Origin: Nakamurella lactea DSM 19367
GTDB lineage: Bacteria; Actinomycetota; Actinomycetes; Mycobacteriales; Nakamurellaceae
Direction: 5' to 3'
Assembly (NCBI RefSeq): GCF_000426645.1
Contig: NZ_AUFT01000018.1
Span: 120,513-184,512, forward strand
DNA length: 64,000 nucleotides
The translations under genes were made by a program, and so were the position numbers. Positions 8,945-18,434 of the stretch are shown here, in pieces. Each line of letters opens with the position of its first letter. Position 1 is the first letter of the stretch. The notes under the pieces are model-generated. The model saw nothing but the letters and a program-made list of their open reading frames with translations. It did not search any database and had not been told where the DNA came from.

Positions 8945-10874
8945 TGCCGGCAAGACCAGCCTGACCGAGCGCCTGCTCTACGAAGCCGGCGCCATCGAGG
9001 CGCCCGGCAGCGTCGATGCCGGCACCACCAGCACCGATTCGATGGAGCTTGAGCGCCGCCGCGGGATCACCATCCGTGCCGCCGTCACCTCGTTCGCGAT
9101 CGGCGGGCTGTCCGTCAACCTGTTGGACACCCCCGGCCATCCGGACTTCATCGCCGAGGTCGAACGCTCCCTCGGGGTGCTCGACGCGGCCGTGCTGGTG
9201 CTCTCCGCCGTCGAGGGTGTGCAGCCGCAGACCGTCGTCATCTGGCGTGCGCTGCAACGCATCGGCGTGCCGACGGTGTTGTTCGTCAACAAGATCGACC
9301 GATCCGGGGCCGATGTCGGCGCCGTGCTGGACCAGGTCCGGCGCCGCCTCACCCCGCAGCTGGTCGAGTTGGCCCGGCCGGTCGACCAGGGCACCCGCGG
9401 CGCCGCCGTCGCCGGCGTGCCGGTCACCAACGAGGCGGTGCTGGCCGCCGTCGCCGAGACCGACGACGGCGTGCTGGCCCGCTGGGCGGCCGGCGAACCG
9501 GCCCGCCGCCGCCAGGTGCTGCGCGCCTTGCGGGCCGGGGTCCGCCGCCGCACCCTGACACCGGTGCTCGTCGGGTCGGCGATCACCGGCGCCGGCACGG
9601 CCGAACTGCGGCGGGTGCTCGTCGAGCTCCTTCCGCCGGCCGCGAACGACGACGGTCCGCCGGCCGGCACCGTCTTCGCGCTGGACCGCGACGACCGCGG
9701 CCGGCGCGCCTGGATCCGGCTCTGGTCGGGTCGGCTGCGGGTCCGCGACCGGATCAGCATCGGCGGACGACCGGCCACAACGCTCACCGAGGTGGCGGTC
9801 AGCGAACCCGGCGGTGCACGGGTTCGCCGGGTCGCCGGCGCCGGTCAGATCGCCGTACTGCGTGGCCCGACGGCGCGGATCGGCGACACGGTCGGGCGGC
9901 CGCCGCTGCGACGCACGCACCGCTTCGCCCCGGCCACCCTGCAGGCCATCGTCGAGCCCGAGGACCCGTCCCGGCGGATGGCGATGTTCGCCGGGTTGAC
10001 CGAGCTGGCCGAGGAGGACCCACTGATCGACCTGCATCTGGACGACAGTCCCGGTGATGGCGGGCAATCGGCAGTCGTCAGCCTGCACGGCGAGGTGCAG
10101 AAGGAGGTGATCGCGGCGCTGCTGGCCGATCGGTACGGCGTCCGGGCGCGATTCTCCGAGACATCGGTGGTCTGTCTGGAGCGGGTGATCGGCACCGGAA
10201 CCGCGGTCGATCGGATCCGGCAGAACGACAATCCCTATCTGGCCGGGATCGGCCTGCGCATCGAGGCGGCGTCGCTCGGTCACGGCATCGAGTTCTCCCC
10301 CGGCATCGAGCGCGGCAACCTGCCACCGGCGTTCATCAACGCCACCGAGGAAGGGGTGCGCAGGGCACTGCGGCAGGGGCTGCACGGCTGGACCGTGACC
10401 GACTGCCGGGTGACGATGACGGCGTCACAGTACTGGCCACGACAGAGCCGGCCGCACCAGAAATTCGACAAGTCGATCTCCAGCGTCGCCGCCGACTTCC
10501 GGCACCTGGCGCCGGTGGTCCTGATGGCCGCGCTGCGGCGGGCGGACACCGTGGTGTGCCGACCGGTCGACCGGTTCGATCTGGACGTGCCGGACCGGAT
10601 GGTCCCGGTGGTGACGCCGGTGCTCGGTCGGCTGGGCGCGGCAGTCATGGACACCTCGGTCGGCGGCGGCTACACCCGGCTGGTGGGGCACCTGCCGTCA
10701 GCCGCGGTGCCCGACCTGGCCGCCCGGCTGCCGGACCTGACCAGCGGGGAGGGAGTGCTGGTGACTCGGCTGGACCATCACGCCCCGGTGCCCGACCGGC
10801 ACCCGCCGACCCGAATGCGCACCGGACCTGACCCGTTCGACCGGCAGCGGTGGTTCCAGCTGGTGCCGCGCTGA
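8883..10874 (+). CDS. Tet(M)/Otr(A)-like ribosomal protection GTPase
   Basis: Translational GTPase of the EF-G-like ribosomal protection family, which releases tetracycline from the ribosome. The 663-residue length fits Tet(M), Tet(O) and Otr(A). Visible motifs are the G1 loop AHVDAGKTSL (from residue 19), RGITIRAA switch I, G3 DTPGHPDF and G4 NKID, then EF-G domain II, IV and V-like sequence with the IV-V junction around DVPDRMVP. Start is the TTG at 8883 with GGAG seven bases upstream; no ATG/GTG fits before the G1 motif. The weak start and the overlapping upstream ORF suggest controlled translation. Many soil actinobacteria carry such genes as intrinsic resistance or as general ribosome-rescue-like factors, so the drug itself is inferred. 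Confidence 0.87.
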   Translation: MSPAPPVPPRYLNLGIVAHVDAGKTSLTERLLYEAGAIEAPGSVDAGTTSTDSMELERRRGITIRAAVTSFAIGGLSVNLLDTPGHPDFIAEVERSLGVLDAAVLVLSAVEGVQPQTVVIWRALQRIGVPTVLFVNKIDRSGADVGAVLDQVRRRLTPQLVELARPVDQGTRGAAVAGVPVTNEAVLAAVAETDDGVLARWAAGEPARRRQVLRALRAGVRRRTLTPVLVGSAITGAGTAELRRVLVELLPPAANDDGPPAGTVFALDRDDRGRRAWIRLWSGRLRVRDRISIGGRPATTLTEVAVSEPGGARVRRVAGAGQIAVLRGPTARIGDTVGRPPLRRTHRFAPATLQAIVEPEDPSRRMAMFAGLTELAEEDPLIDLHLDDSPGDGGQSAVVSLHGEVQKEVIAALLADRYGVRARFSETSVVCLERVIGTGTAVDRIRQNDNPYLAGIGLRIEAASLGHGIEFSPGIERGNLPPAFINATEEGVRRALRQGLHGWTVTDCRVTMTASQYWPRQSRPHQKFDKSISSVAADFRHLAPVVLMAALRRADTVVCRPVDRFDLDVPDRMVPVVTPVLGRLGAAVMDTSVGGGYTRLVGHLPSAAVPDLAARLPDLTSGEGVLVTRLDHHAPVPDRHPPTRMRTGPDPFDRQRWFQLVPR

Positions 10875-10891
10875 GGGGGTCGGCACTCAGC
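10870..10891 (+). terminator. weak stem-loop at the end of the ribosomal protection gene
   Basis: GCTGAG and CTCAGC pair around a ten-base G-rich loop and include the stop codon. It is short and has no U-tract, so termination is only a possibility. Confidence 0.25.
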
Positions 10892-10894
10892 CCC

Positions 10895-11136
10895 TTGGCA
10901 ATGTCATAAATGGTCAAGTGTCAGCAAAATGCCATCCTTTGGCACTTTCGAAGAAAATGCGCGGCACCTATTGCGATGCAGACAATTCGCATGGTTGGGT
11001 TCGAGTCTCGAATCCATGAGAGGGGATGCTTGCCGCTCGGGTACGCCACGTATCCGTCGCGTTTGCCAGCTCCCCTCCGGAGCGATGGTCAGGTCCCGCC
11101 GGGACGGCAACCAACGCTCCCCACCGAGGGGTTTGC
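10895..11136. promoter_or_regulatory. AT-richer leader and promoter region of the subtilase, with palindrome
   Basis: This 240-bp gap is clearly less GC-rich than its surroundings between about 10900 and 11000. It contains a perfect 13-bp palindrome TTCGAG-T-CTCGAA (11000-11012), 125 bases before the subtilase start, which could be an operator. The piece CCTTGGCAATG near 10893 resembles one arm of the dispersed 39-bp palindrome found elsewhere in the window and may be a decayed copy. Confidence 0.4.
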
Positions 11137-14100
11137 GTGAACATCAGAACTGCACGTGCCGGCATCGTCGTTGGCATTGCCTCCATTTCCCTTCTCCTGA
11201 ACGGACTCTCAACCGGCGCCGCCGCGGCCGGACCGAGCCCGGCAGTCGCCGAAGTGCAGCCGTTCGCCGCCGCCCCGGCGGCCAGCACGGATCCGGGAGT
11301 CACCCTGATCACCGGCGACCGGGTCCAGCTGGTGAACGGCGCGGATGGTAAACCCACCATCTCCTTCCAGCCGGCATCGAGAGCCGATGGCAGGCCCGTC
11401 AACTATACGAGTTTCGGCAATGACGGTCACCTCTATGTCATTCCCTCCGATGTCGCACCGCTGGTTCCCGACAAGCTCGACCTGAACCTGTTCGACGTCC
11501 TGGCGCTGGAGAAATCCGCGCGGGACAAGACGAACGACGGCACGCCGGTGATCGTGCAGACCGCTGCACCCGCGTCCGCACGGGTCGCGACTCCGAACTG
11601 GACCGCACTCGGCGTCGATCCCGAACGAACACTCGAATCGATCTCGGCCGTCGCCGGCGAGGTCTCGGCCGACGACGGCGCACCCGCGCTCGTCGACGCC
11701 GTTGAGAACGCCCCGACCGTGAAAAAGGTGTGGTTGGACGCGCCGATCCACGTGCTGGACGCCGACTCGATGCCGCAGATCGGCGCTCCCGCCGCATGGG
11801 CGGCCGGACAGGACGGCACCGGAGCGACCGTCGCCGTCCTCGACTCGGGCATCGACACCTCGCATCCCGACCTCGATGACGGGGTGGTGACCCTGCAGCG
11901 CGACTTCACCGGAAGCGGCAGCACCAACGACGAGTTGGGTCACGGCACCCACGTCGCCTCGATCATCGCCGGCACCGGTGAGGCGTCCGACGGGGCGAAC
12001 CGGGGCGTCGCCCCCGGCGCGCACCTGCTGAACGGCAGGGTGCTGAACGCGGCCGGCGAGGGCGACACCTCGTGGGTGATCGACGCCATGGAGTGGGCCG
12101 CGGCCAACGGGGCCGACGTCATCAACCTGAGCCTCGGTGAGAAGGGGAACTACACCGACGGCTCCGACCCGGCAGCGATGGCGGTCGACTCCATCTCGCA
12201 GCGGTACGACACGCTGGTGGTGATCGCGGCCGGGAACGAGGGCAACAACGGGACGTCCGGCACCGTCACCACGCCGGGCACCGCGACCACCGCCCTGACC
12301 GTCGGAGCGGTGACCGACAGCGACTCCATCGCGTACTTCTCATCGGTCGGTCCGCGATTCGGGGACGACGCGATCAAGCCCGACATCGTCGCGCCCGGCG
12401 ACGGGATCGTGGCCGCGCGCGCCGCCGGGACGAACATCGGAGATCCCGTCGACGATCTCTACACCAGCATGTCCGGCACGTCGATGGCGACGCCGCACGT
12501 CGCCGGGGCCGCCGCCATCCTGCGGGCCGCGCGCCCGGACCTGAGCGCCCAGGCACTCAAGTCGGTGCTGATGGCCTCGGCACAGCCGACCGGGAATCCG
12601 GTCTACTCCGAGGGTGCTGGGCGGCTGTGGATCCCGGGTGCACTCGGCCAGGACGTCTACCCGACGCCGGCATCGCTGTCGTTCGGGGTCTTCTCCTCGC
12701 CGCGCGCCACCGAGCAGCCGCGCACCCAGACGGTGACCTATACGAACACCTCCGATGCCGAGTACACGCTCCAGCTGAGCGTCACGGCGACCTCGGCCGA
12801 CGGGACGGCGGCGCCGACCGGTCTGGTCAGCTTGTCGACCGACACGGTGACCGTGCCCGGACACGGCACGGCGACGGTGGACGTCGTGGTGGATCCGCAG
12901 GCCGCCGACCCGAACCGGTTCACCGGCGCGCTCACCGCCGCGAGGGCCGGATTCGCCCCCGTCAGAACCGTTCTCACCTTCCGCACCGAGCCCGACATGC
13001 ACACCCTGCGGCTCGAGGCGACCCAGCACTCGGGTGCGCCGGCCGCGCCGGGCAGCTCCGGAATGGTGTACGGCATCGACGACCCCAGCATCAATCAATG
13101 GTTCGGCTTCACCGACGGCGTTGCCGAGGTCCGGCTGCCAGCGGGTCGCTATGCCGTGATGGGACAGCTGCTCAACGTCACCTCCCCGACCGCGCGGTTC
13201 CTGGACGGCTTCACCTCCTATACCCGCGACGTCACGTTGGACGGGGACAAGACCCTGGTCCTCAACGGCCGCCAGGGCATTCCGGTCGACGTCAGGACGG
13301 AGAAGGAATCCAAGGAACACAACGTCGACGAGGGGCTCATCCGGACTCTCCCGAACCGCCAGTACCCCGTTCAGACCTACGTCACGACGGGCATCGGCGG
13401 TCCGGAAGGCGGGCTCGACCTCGATCTGTACGTGCTCCCGGCCGACGGTGCGCTGGCCGGCGAGGTCAAGGTCAGTACGCGCTACATGATGTTCCAGCCG
13501 CTGCTGGACGTCTCGGCGGTCGGCCGCGGACGGCCGATCGATGTGTCCCGCGAGCTGAACTACGGCGTGCTCTCTCCCACCTATGTCGGGGCGCTGTCGG
13601 CCCCGCTGGTGGACGGCGGCACCGGCACTCCCGCGGAGTTGGCCGCGGCCGGCGCGAAGGGCGCCGTCGTGCTGGTCGAGGATCACGGCGACCCCACCCT
13701 GGACGCCCAGGCGCAGGCGGCGAAGGACGCCGGCGCGAAGGCGGTGATCGTCTACGGCGCCGGCCCCGGCCCCTTCTACGAGTCCGTGGAGTTCCAGCGG
13801 TTCCTGTTCATGACCGAAAAGCCGCTGCCGACACTGACCCTCTCCCGCGACATCGGGCTGAAGCTGATCGCGCTGGCCGGCAAGGGCGGCGCCCGGCTGA
13901 AGGGAACGGGCATCGCGACGCCGTCCTACCAATACGCTCTCGGGTACCTCGAGGACCACATCCCGAAAAGCCTCACCTACCAGGCGAACTCCCGGACGAC
14001 GGCGAGGTCCGAGGTCGAGGTCAAGGCGTTCGCGCCGAACACCCCGATGTCGGAGATGGTCATCATGCAGGGCGGCGGGAACTACACCGGATTCAGCTTC

Positions 14101-14955
14101 GACGTCGACGCGCCGCTTGCCACGCGTGAGGTCTACTACTCCACCGACCGGGACATCACCTTCGAGCGGTCGATCCAGCCGATGACGAAAACCGCCTGGC
14201 CGTCCCGGTTCACCAGCGCTCCGAACACCTACCGGCCGCGGCAGCTGGTGAAGGAAACCATGGTCGGTCAGGTTCACCACGGCGGGCTGCTGCCCGCGCC
14301 CGACGGGCCGGAGACCTCCTCGGTGTACCGCGACGGAGACTTCCTGGCGATCAACCTGCCCTACCGGGTGGACGGCGCCGGGAACGCGCAGGAATGGGGA
14401 CCCGACGAGGGCACGACGGGACGGTTCCAGTTCTGGATGGACGACCAGCAGCTGGTCGACAGCGAGGGCGCCAACGCCAGTGGCACGCTGCTCCCGGAGA
14501 CCCATGCATATCGCATGCGGCTCGAATCGCACCGTGATGTCGACTGGTGGCCGCTGTCGACCGGTGTCACGACCGAGTGGGGCTTCCGGTCCGCGACCAC
14601 CGCCGAGCCGACCATCCTCCCGTTGCTGCAGCTGGACTACGGGGTCAAGGGCCTTGACGAACTGAACACCGGCGCACGCTCGACCCGGCTCGATCTCCGG
14701 GTCTCCCACCAGGACGGCTCGGCCGGAGGCAGCATCAGGGGCCTGAAGCTGTGGTCGTCCGCGGATGCCGGCGCGACCTGGAAGCCGGTGCACGTCGCCG
14801 CCGGACGGAAGGCGGGCGAGTACTCGGCGACCGTGGCCGCTCCGCCGGGAGCGACCTCGCTCTCGCTGCGGTCGGAGGCCTGGGACAGCGCCGGGTCGAC
14901 CTTCAAGGAGACGGTCATCGATGCGTGGGCGGTCGACAGTTCGCACCATCACTGA
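11137..14955 (+). CDS. secreted subtilisin-like serine peptidase (S8 family) with PA domain
   Basis: Large exported protease of 1272 residues. A signal peptide of about 30 residues starts at the GTG 11137 (NIRTARAGIVVGIASISLLL); a GAGGGG lies just upstream and the longer open frame adds non-signal sequence. After a propeptide, the catalytic triad is Asp236 in VLDSGID, His269 in GHGTHVAS and Ser449 in SGTSMATPHVAG, with the oxyanion Asn in AAGNEGN. A protease-associated (PA) domain-like stretch lies about residues 840-930, well after the catalytic domain, within a long beta-rich C-terminal half. The protein ends in SSHHH. Role is extracellular protein degradation or processing. Its last 41 bases overlap the convergent GNAT gene. 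Confidence 0.93.
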   Translation: MNIRTARAGIVVGIASISLLLNGLSTGAAAAGPSPAVAEVQPFAAAPAASTDPGVTLITGDRVQLVNGADGKPTISFQPASRADGRPVNYTSFGNDGHLYVIPSDVAPLVPDKLDLNLFDVLALEKSARDKTNDGTPVIVQTAAPASARVATPNWTALGVDPERTLESISAVAGEVSADDGAPALVDAVENAPTVKKVWLDAPIHVLDADSMPQIGAPAAWAAGQDGTGATVAVLDSGIDTSHPDLDDGVVTLQRDFTGSGSTNDELGHGTHVASIIAGTGEASDGANRGVAPGAHLLNGRVLNAAGEGDTSWVIDAMEWAAANGADVINLSLGEKGNYTDGSDPAAMAVDSISQRYDTLVVIAAGNEGNNGTSGTVTTPGTATTALTVGAVTDSDSIAYFSSVGPRFGDDAIKPDIVAPGDGIVAARAAGTNIGDPVDDLYTSMSGTSMATPHVAGAAAILRAARPDLSAQALKSVLMASAQPTGNPVYSEGAGRLWIPGALGQDVYPTPASLSFGVFSSPRATEQPRTQTVTYTNTSDAEYTLQLSVTATSADGTAAPTGLVSLSTDTVTVPGHGTATVDVVVDPQAADPNRFTGALTAARAGFAPVRTVLTFRTEPDMHTLRLEATQHSGAPAAPGSSGMVYGIDDPSINQWFGFTDGVAEVRLPAGRYAVMGQLLNVTSPTARFLDGFTSYTRDVTLDGDKTLVLNGRQGIPVDVRTEKESKEHNVDEGLIRTLPNRQYPVQTYVTTGIGGPEGGLDLDLYVLPADGALAGEVKVSTRYMMFQPLLDVSAVGRGRPIDVSRELNYGVLSPTYVGALSAPLVDGGTGTPAELAAAGAKGAVVLVEDHGDPTLDAQAQAAKDAGAKAVIVYGAGPGPFYESVEFQRFLFMTEKPLPTLTLSRDIGLKLIALAGKGGARLKGTGIATPSYQYALGYLEDHIPKSLTYQANSRTTARSEVEVKAFAPNTPMSEMVIMQGGGNYTGFSFDVDAPLATREVYYSTDRDITFERSIQPMTKTAWPSRFTSAPNTYRPRQLVKETMVGQVHHGGLLPAPDGPETSSVYRDGDFLAINLPYRVDGAGNAQEWGPDEGTTGRFQFWMDDQQLVDSEGANASGTLLPETHAYRMRLESHRDVDWWPLSTGVTTEWGFRSATTAEPTILPLLQLDYGVKGLDELNTGARSTRLDLRVSHQDGSAGGSIRGLKLWSSADAGATWKPVHVAAGRKAGEYSATVAAPPGATSLSLRSEAWDSAGSTFKETVIDAWAVDSSHHH

Positions 14956-15607
14956 CCGCGGGTTTCGGACGGAACAGCTGCACCGATGCGACCGGGCGGA
15001 ACCCGGAGCGCACCAGCACCCGGAGGCTGGCCGCGTTCCCCGGGGCAACCGCGGCCAACACCACCGACTCCCGCGGGATCACGGTGAGCGCGTCGGCGAC
15101 CAGCCGGGTACCGGCTCCGCTGCCCCGAACCCCGGGATCCAGTTCGAAGCCGATCTCGGTGAGGCCGGCGATCCCGGTGGACACCGCCACCAGTGACCGG
15201 GATCCGGGATCCGGGTAGCCCCACACCCGCACGCCGTCGCGAACTGCCCGGGAGAACGTCACCCTGGGGTGGTCGGCGAGGTCGGGCCTGGGCACCAGCC
15301 GCGGCGGGCCGCCGGCGCCGCGGCGCACCAGCAGCCCGTCCAGGCTGTCGATCCAGCCGTCCGGGCCGGCGAGTTCGCTGATCACCCGCGGGTCGTGGGC
15401 GCCGCCGACACCGTCGAACCCGAGCTGTTCGAGCCTGCCGGCATCGAACCGGTCGGCCACCAGTACCGCGTGGCCGGTGAAGGCGACGATCGCCTGCAGG
15501 CCCGGTCGCCACTGCGGCAGCCGGTGCCAGCCGCCGTCGGCGGCCGGGAACCGGCCGGCCTCGGCAGCGACCAGCAACTCCGCCAGCGGGTGGGTCGCAG
15601 AAGTCAT
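14915..15607 (-). CDS. GNAT-like N-acetyltransferase
   Basis: A 230-residue protein whose C-terminal half has a GNAT acetyl-CoA site: ELDPGVRGSGAGTRL matches the R/Q-x-x-G-x-G/A pyrophosphate loop, followed by AAVAPGNAASLRVLVRSGF, the usual motif B. The N-terminal half has a conserved-looking AFTGHAVLVAD segment typical of actinobacterial proteins of this size. Substrate unknown. I start at the ATG 15607 (MTSATHPLAEL), because sequence upstream in this frame is arginine-rich and non-family. It converges on the subtilase with a 41-bp overlap of the 3' ends. Confidence 0.75.
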   Translation of the reverse strand: MTSATHPLAELLVAAEAGRFPAADGGWHRLPQWRPGLQAIVAFTGHAVLVADRFDAGRLEQLGFDGVGGAHDPRVISELAGPDGWIDSLDGLLVRRGAGGPPRLVPRPDLADHPRVTFSRAVRDGVRVWGYPDPGSRSLVAVSTGIAGLTEIGFELDPGVRGSGAGTRLVADALTVIPRESVVLAAVAPGNAASLRVLVRSGFRPVASVQLFRPKPAVSDGANCRPPTHR

Positions 15608-15792
15608 CCGCCCAGTCTGCCGAACCCACCGACGCCGGGAGCCGGGCGGTCGATACCGCGGTGACGGCCGGCTGCCCGATGCTGGACAATCGGGCGGGCC
15701 GGCGCCGGCCGAGCAGACTCTGGCCGGCACCGCCGGCAATTCCGGCCGGCCGCGTCCGGCGTACGTCCCGTCTGTCATCCGAGGAGATCTGC

Positions 15793-16761
15793 ATGTCCAC
15801 CGAGCACTACGTCGAACTCGTCCGAGTGGTCCGCAGCGGATTCGACGAGTGCTCGCACTTCGGCGCGATGGTGATCACCGGGTCTGACGGGGCCGTCCGG
15901 TACGCATTGGGCGATCCGGAGCAACCGATCTTCCCGCGCTCGTCGAACAAGCCGTTCCAGGCCATCGCCATGCTGGAGGCCGGCGCCGCGCTGGCCGGGC
16001 CGGATCTGGCGCTGGCCGCCGCCTCGCATTCCGGTGAACCCATGCACGTCGAGCGGGCCAGGGCCATTCTCGCCGCCGCCGGGCTCACCGAGGACGACCT
16101 GCGCTGCCCGCCGGACCTGCCGGGCGACGAAACCGCGCGGAACGCCGTCATCCGGGCCGGCGAACCGCCCCGGCGGATCTACATGAACTGCTCGGGCAAG
16201 CACTCCGGCATGCTCACCGCCTGCGTGGCGGGCGGCTGGGACACCCGCAGCTACCTCGACCCGGCGCACCCGTACCAACAGCTGGTGTCGGCGGCGGTGA
16301 CCAGGATCACCGGCGAGCTGCCGGCAGCGGTCGGCGTCGACGGGTGTGGCGCACCGCTGCTCGGCACCAGCCTGACCGGCCTGGCCCGCGGCTTCGGCCG
16401 GCTGACCACCGCCGAGGAGGGCACCCCGGACCGGGCGGTGGCCGACGCCATGCGGGCACACCCGGAGCTGGTGGCCGGGACCGGCCGGGACGACACGCTG
16501 GTGATGTCTGCGCACCCCGGCGTGCTGATGAAGGGCGGCGCCGAGGGGGTGCACGTGGCGGCGCTGCCCGACGGGTCAGCGGTGGCGGTGAAGATCTCCG
16601 ACGGGGCTGCCCGCGCGCGGATGCCGGTGCTGGTGGCAGGATTGCGGGCACTGGGCCTGGATTCGGACATGTTGACCGAACTGGCGGCCCCGCCCGTACT
16701 GGGCGGCGGACTCGCCGTGGGCAGGGTGACCCTCGCCCCCGGTGTTGCACCGACACTGTAA
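15793..16761 (+). CDS. L-asparaginase (thermolabile, Rhizobium type II-like)
   Basis: A 322-residue member of the AnsA/asparaginase II family that hydrolyses asparagine to aspartate and ammonia and is unrelated to E. coli AnsB. Visible signatures are PRSSNKPFQA near residue 45, AAASHSGE, the NCSGKHSGML block and VGVDGCGAP. The ATG at 15793 has GAGGAG seven bases upstream; the longer frame starts in low-complexity sequence. No signal peptide, so cytosolic. The gene stands alone, followed by a GC-rich stem region and DUF3073. Confidence 0.88.
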   Translation: MSTEHYVELVRVVRSGFDECSHFGAMVITGSDGAVRYALGDPEQPIFPRSSNKPFQAIAMLEAGAALAGPDLALAAASHSGEPMHVERARAILAAAGLTEDDLRCPPDLPGDETARNAVIRAGEPPRRIYMNCSGKHSGMLTACVAGGWDTRSYLDPAHPYQQLVSAAVTRITGELPAAVGVDGCGAPLLGTSLTGLARGFGRLTTAEEGTPDRAVADAMRAHPELVAGTGRDDTLVMSAHPGVLMKGGAEGVHVAALPDGSAVAVKISDGAARARMPVLVAGLRALGLDSDMLTELAAPPVLGGGLAVGRVTLAPGVAPTL

Positions 16762-16841
16762 GCTTTGAGGCACGAACAACTACTGATTCCGGGGCCGCCC
16801 GTAGCCGGCCGCCCCGCTTCTCACGTGCAAGGGGGTCCGCC

Positions 16842-17072
16842 ATGGGGCGAGGCCGTCAAAAGGCGAAGCAGACCAAGGTCGCTCGGGAACTGAAGTACAG
16901 CTCCTCGGCGATCGACGTCACCGCCCTCCAGCGAGAGCTTTCCAGCGCTCCGGTGAGTCCGCCCACTCCCACCAAGGTGGTGGAGGAAGATCCGTACGCC
17001 GATCCGTACAGCGGATACGACGAAGAGGACGACGACGGCAACGCCGGGCGTTACGCCTCGGCCGGTTATTGA
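16842..17072 (+). CDS. DUF3073 family protein
   Basis: A 76-residue protein with the DUF3073 N-terminus MGRGRQKAKQTKVARELKY, a basic start followed by an acidic tail (DPYSGYDEEDDD). The family is restricted to actinobacteria and often found beside purM, as here, where the two genes converge. Function unknown; the charge pattern suggests nucleic acid or protein binding. AAGGGGG lies eight bases upstream of the ATG. Confidence 0.9.
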   Translation: MGRGRQKAKQTKVARELKYSSSAIDVTALQRELSSAPVSPPTPTKVVEEDPYADPYSGYDEEDDDGNAGRYASAGY

Positions 17073-17266
17073 TCGACCTGCCACCGTCGTCGCAGGGCGC
17101 TGACCGGCGTTCCCCGCATTCCCGGCCCGGCCGGTGGATGTGAGCTGCCCGGCGTCAGCCCCGATCCGTCGGACGCACCGGGCGAACCCACCGCACCCGA
17201 TGATGCCCGGCCACCGCTGAGCAGACCAGCGGACGACGCGGCGCTGGTCCGCACGCTCGGTGATCA

Positions 17267-17372
17267 GTACTGCCCGGTATTCCGGTACGGCCCGGTGCTC
17301 AAGTACCGGTCGGTGCTCCAGTACCGGTCGGTACTCAGAACCGCCCGGTGCTCAGAACCGGGGGTGTTCGCC
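17267..17372. repeat. 18-bp tandem repeat array overlapping the purM 3' end
   Basis: Four units of 18 bases (17267-17284, 17285-17302, 17303-17320, 17321-17338; best unit GTACCGGTCGGTGCTCCA) are followed by two decayed 17-base units. The array runs into the last codons and stop of purM, so repeat change could alter the PurM C-terminus. The rest of the gap between DUF3073 and purM (17073-17266) shows no gene that I can support. Confidence 0.75.
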
Positions 17373-18434
17373 GGTCAGCACCGCACGCGGTGCGTCCACC
17401 GCGCTGACCTCGACGGCGCCGAGCACCCACGCGGGCACGTGCCGCGCGGTGAGCATGGCCAGCGCCCGGTCGACATCGTCGGGCGGCAGCACAGCGACCA
17501 TCCCGACGCCCATGTTGAAGGCCTTCTCCATCTCGGAGCGCTCGATCCGGCCGCGGCCACCGATGTAGTTGAACACCGGTAGCGGTGTCCACGAACGGCG
17601 ATCCAGCGCCGCGGTCAGGCCACCGGGGATCACCCTGGCCAGGTTGCCGACCAGTCCACCGCCGGTGATGTGCGCGATCGCGTGCACGTCGGTCTCCCTG
17701 GCCAGTGCCAGGCAGTCAAGGGCATAGATCCGGCAGGGCTCCAACAGCTCCTCGCCGAGGGTCCTGCCGAACTCCTCGACGTGCCCGTCCAACGGCAGCC
17801 GGGCGACGTCGAGCAGCACGTGCCGGATCATCGAGTAGCCGTTGGAGTGCACGCCGGAGCTGCCCATCCCGATCACCACGTCGCCGGGCCGCACCCGATC
17901 GGGGCCGATGATGTTGTCGGCCTCCACCACCCCGACAGCGGTGGACGCCAGGTCGTAGTCGTCCGGAGCCATCAGGCCGGGGTGTTCAGCGGTCTCGCCG
18001 CCGACCAGCGCGCAGCCGGCCCGCACGCAGCCCTCGGCGATGCCGGAGACGATGGTCGAGATCTTCTCCGGATCGATCTTCCCGCAGGCGATGTAGTCCT
18101 GCAGGAACAGCGGCTCGGCGCCGCAGGCCACCAGGTCGTCGACCACCATCGCCACCAGATCGATGCCGATGGTGTCGTGCTTGCCCATCGCCTGGGCGAT
18201 CGCCGACTTGGTGCCGACCCCGTCCGACGACGACGCCAGGATCGGATCCCGGTACTTGTCCACCGGCAGCCGGAACAGCGAGGCGAACCCGCCGAGGCCG
18301 TCCAGCACCTCCGGCCGACGGGTCTTCGCCGCCCACGGCTTGATCTTCTCGACGGCGTCCTCGCCGGCCTGGATCGACACCCCGGATCCGGCATAGGTGG
18401 CGCCGGAGCCGAAGGAGGTGCGTGGTTCGGTCAT
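17352..18434 (-). CDS. purM: phosphoribosylformylglycinamidine cyclo-ligase PurM
   Basis: ATP-dependent ring closure of FGAM to AIR, step five of purine synthesis. The 360-residue protein has SYAGSGVSI-like sequence (ATYAGSGVSIQAGEDAV), SSDGVGTKSAIA, LVGGETAEHPG and GSSGVHSNGYS, all hallmarks of the PurM/HypE fold. The ATG at 18434 overlaps the purF stop by four bases (ATGA), so purF and purM are translationally coupled. The C-terminus (EHPRF) lies inside an 18-bp tandem repeat array. Confidence 0.96.
   Translation of the reverse strand: MTEPRTSFGSGATYAGSGVSIQAGEDAVEKIKPWAAKTRRPEVLDGLGGFASLFRLPVDKYRDPILASSSDGVGTKSAIAQAMGKHDTIGIDLVAMVVDDLVACGAEPLFLQDYIACGKIDPEKISTIVSGIAEGCVRAGCALVGGETAEHPGLMAPDDYDLASTAVGVVEADNIIGPDRVRPGDVVIGMGSSGVHSNGYSMIRHVLLDVARLPLDGHVEEFGRTLGEELLEPCRIYALDCLALARETDVHAIAHITGGGLVGNLARVIPGGLTAALDRRSWTPLPVFNYIGGRGRIERSEMEKAFNMGVGMVAVLPPDDVDRALAMLTARHVPAWVLGAVEVSAVDAPRAVLTGEHPRF

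Noticed and set aside
8712..10385. Long minus-strand open frame opposite the ribosomal protection gene
   Set aside because: It is GC-rich shadow sequence with no family motif, wholly inside a gene with clear GTPase motifs on the plus strand.
10985..11020. tRNA-like T-loop sequence GGTTCGAGTC
   Set aside because: The flanking bases do not form a T-stem and there is no acceptor, D or anticodon arm. It is better read as a plain palindrome.
12340..15048. 902-codon minus-strand frame opposite the subtilase
   Set aside because: Low-complexity Arg/Gly/Asp composition and no motif; the plus strand has a full catalytic triad.
17073..17266. Small gene between DUF3073 and purM
   Set aside because: Short open frames on both strands lack start signals and family resemblance.
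17267..17372. CRISPR-like repeat array
   Set aside because: Units are 18 bp with no unique spacers, so this is a tandem repeat.
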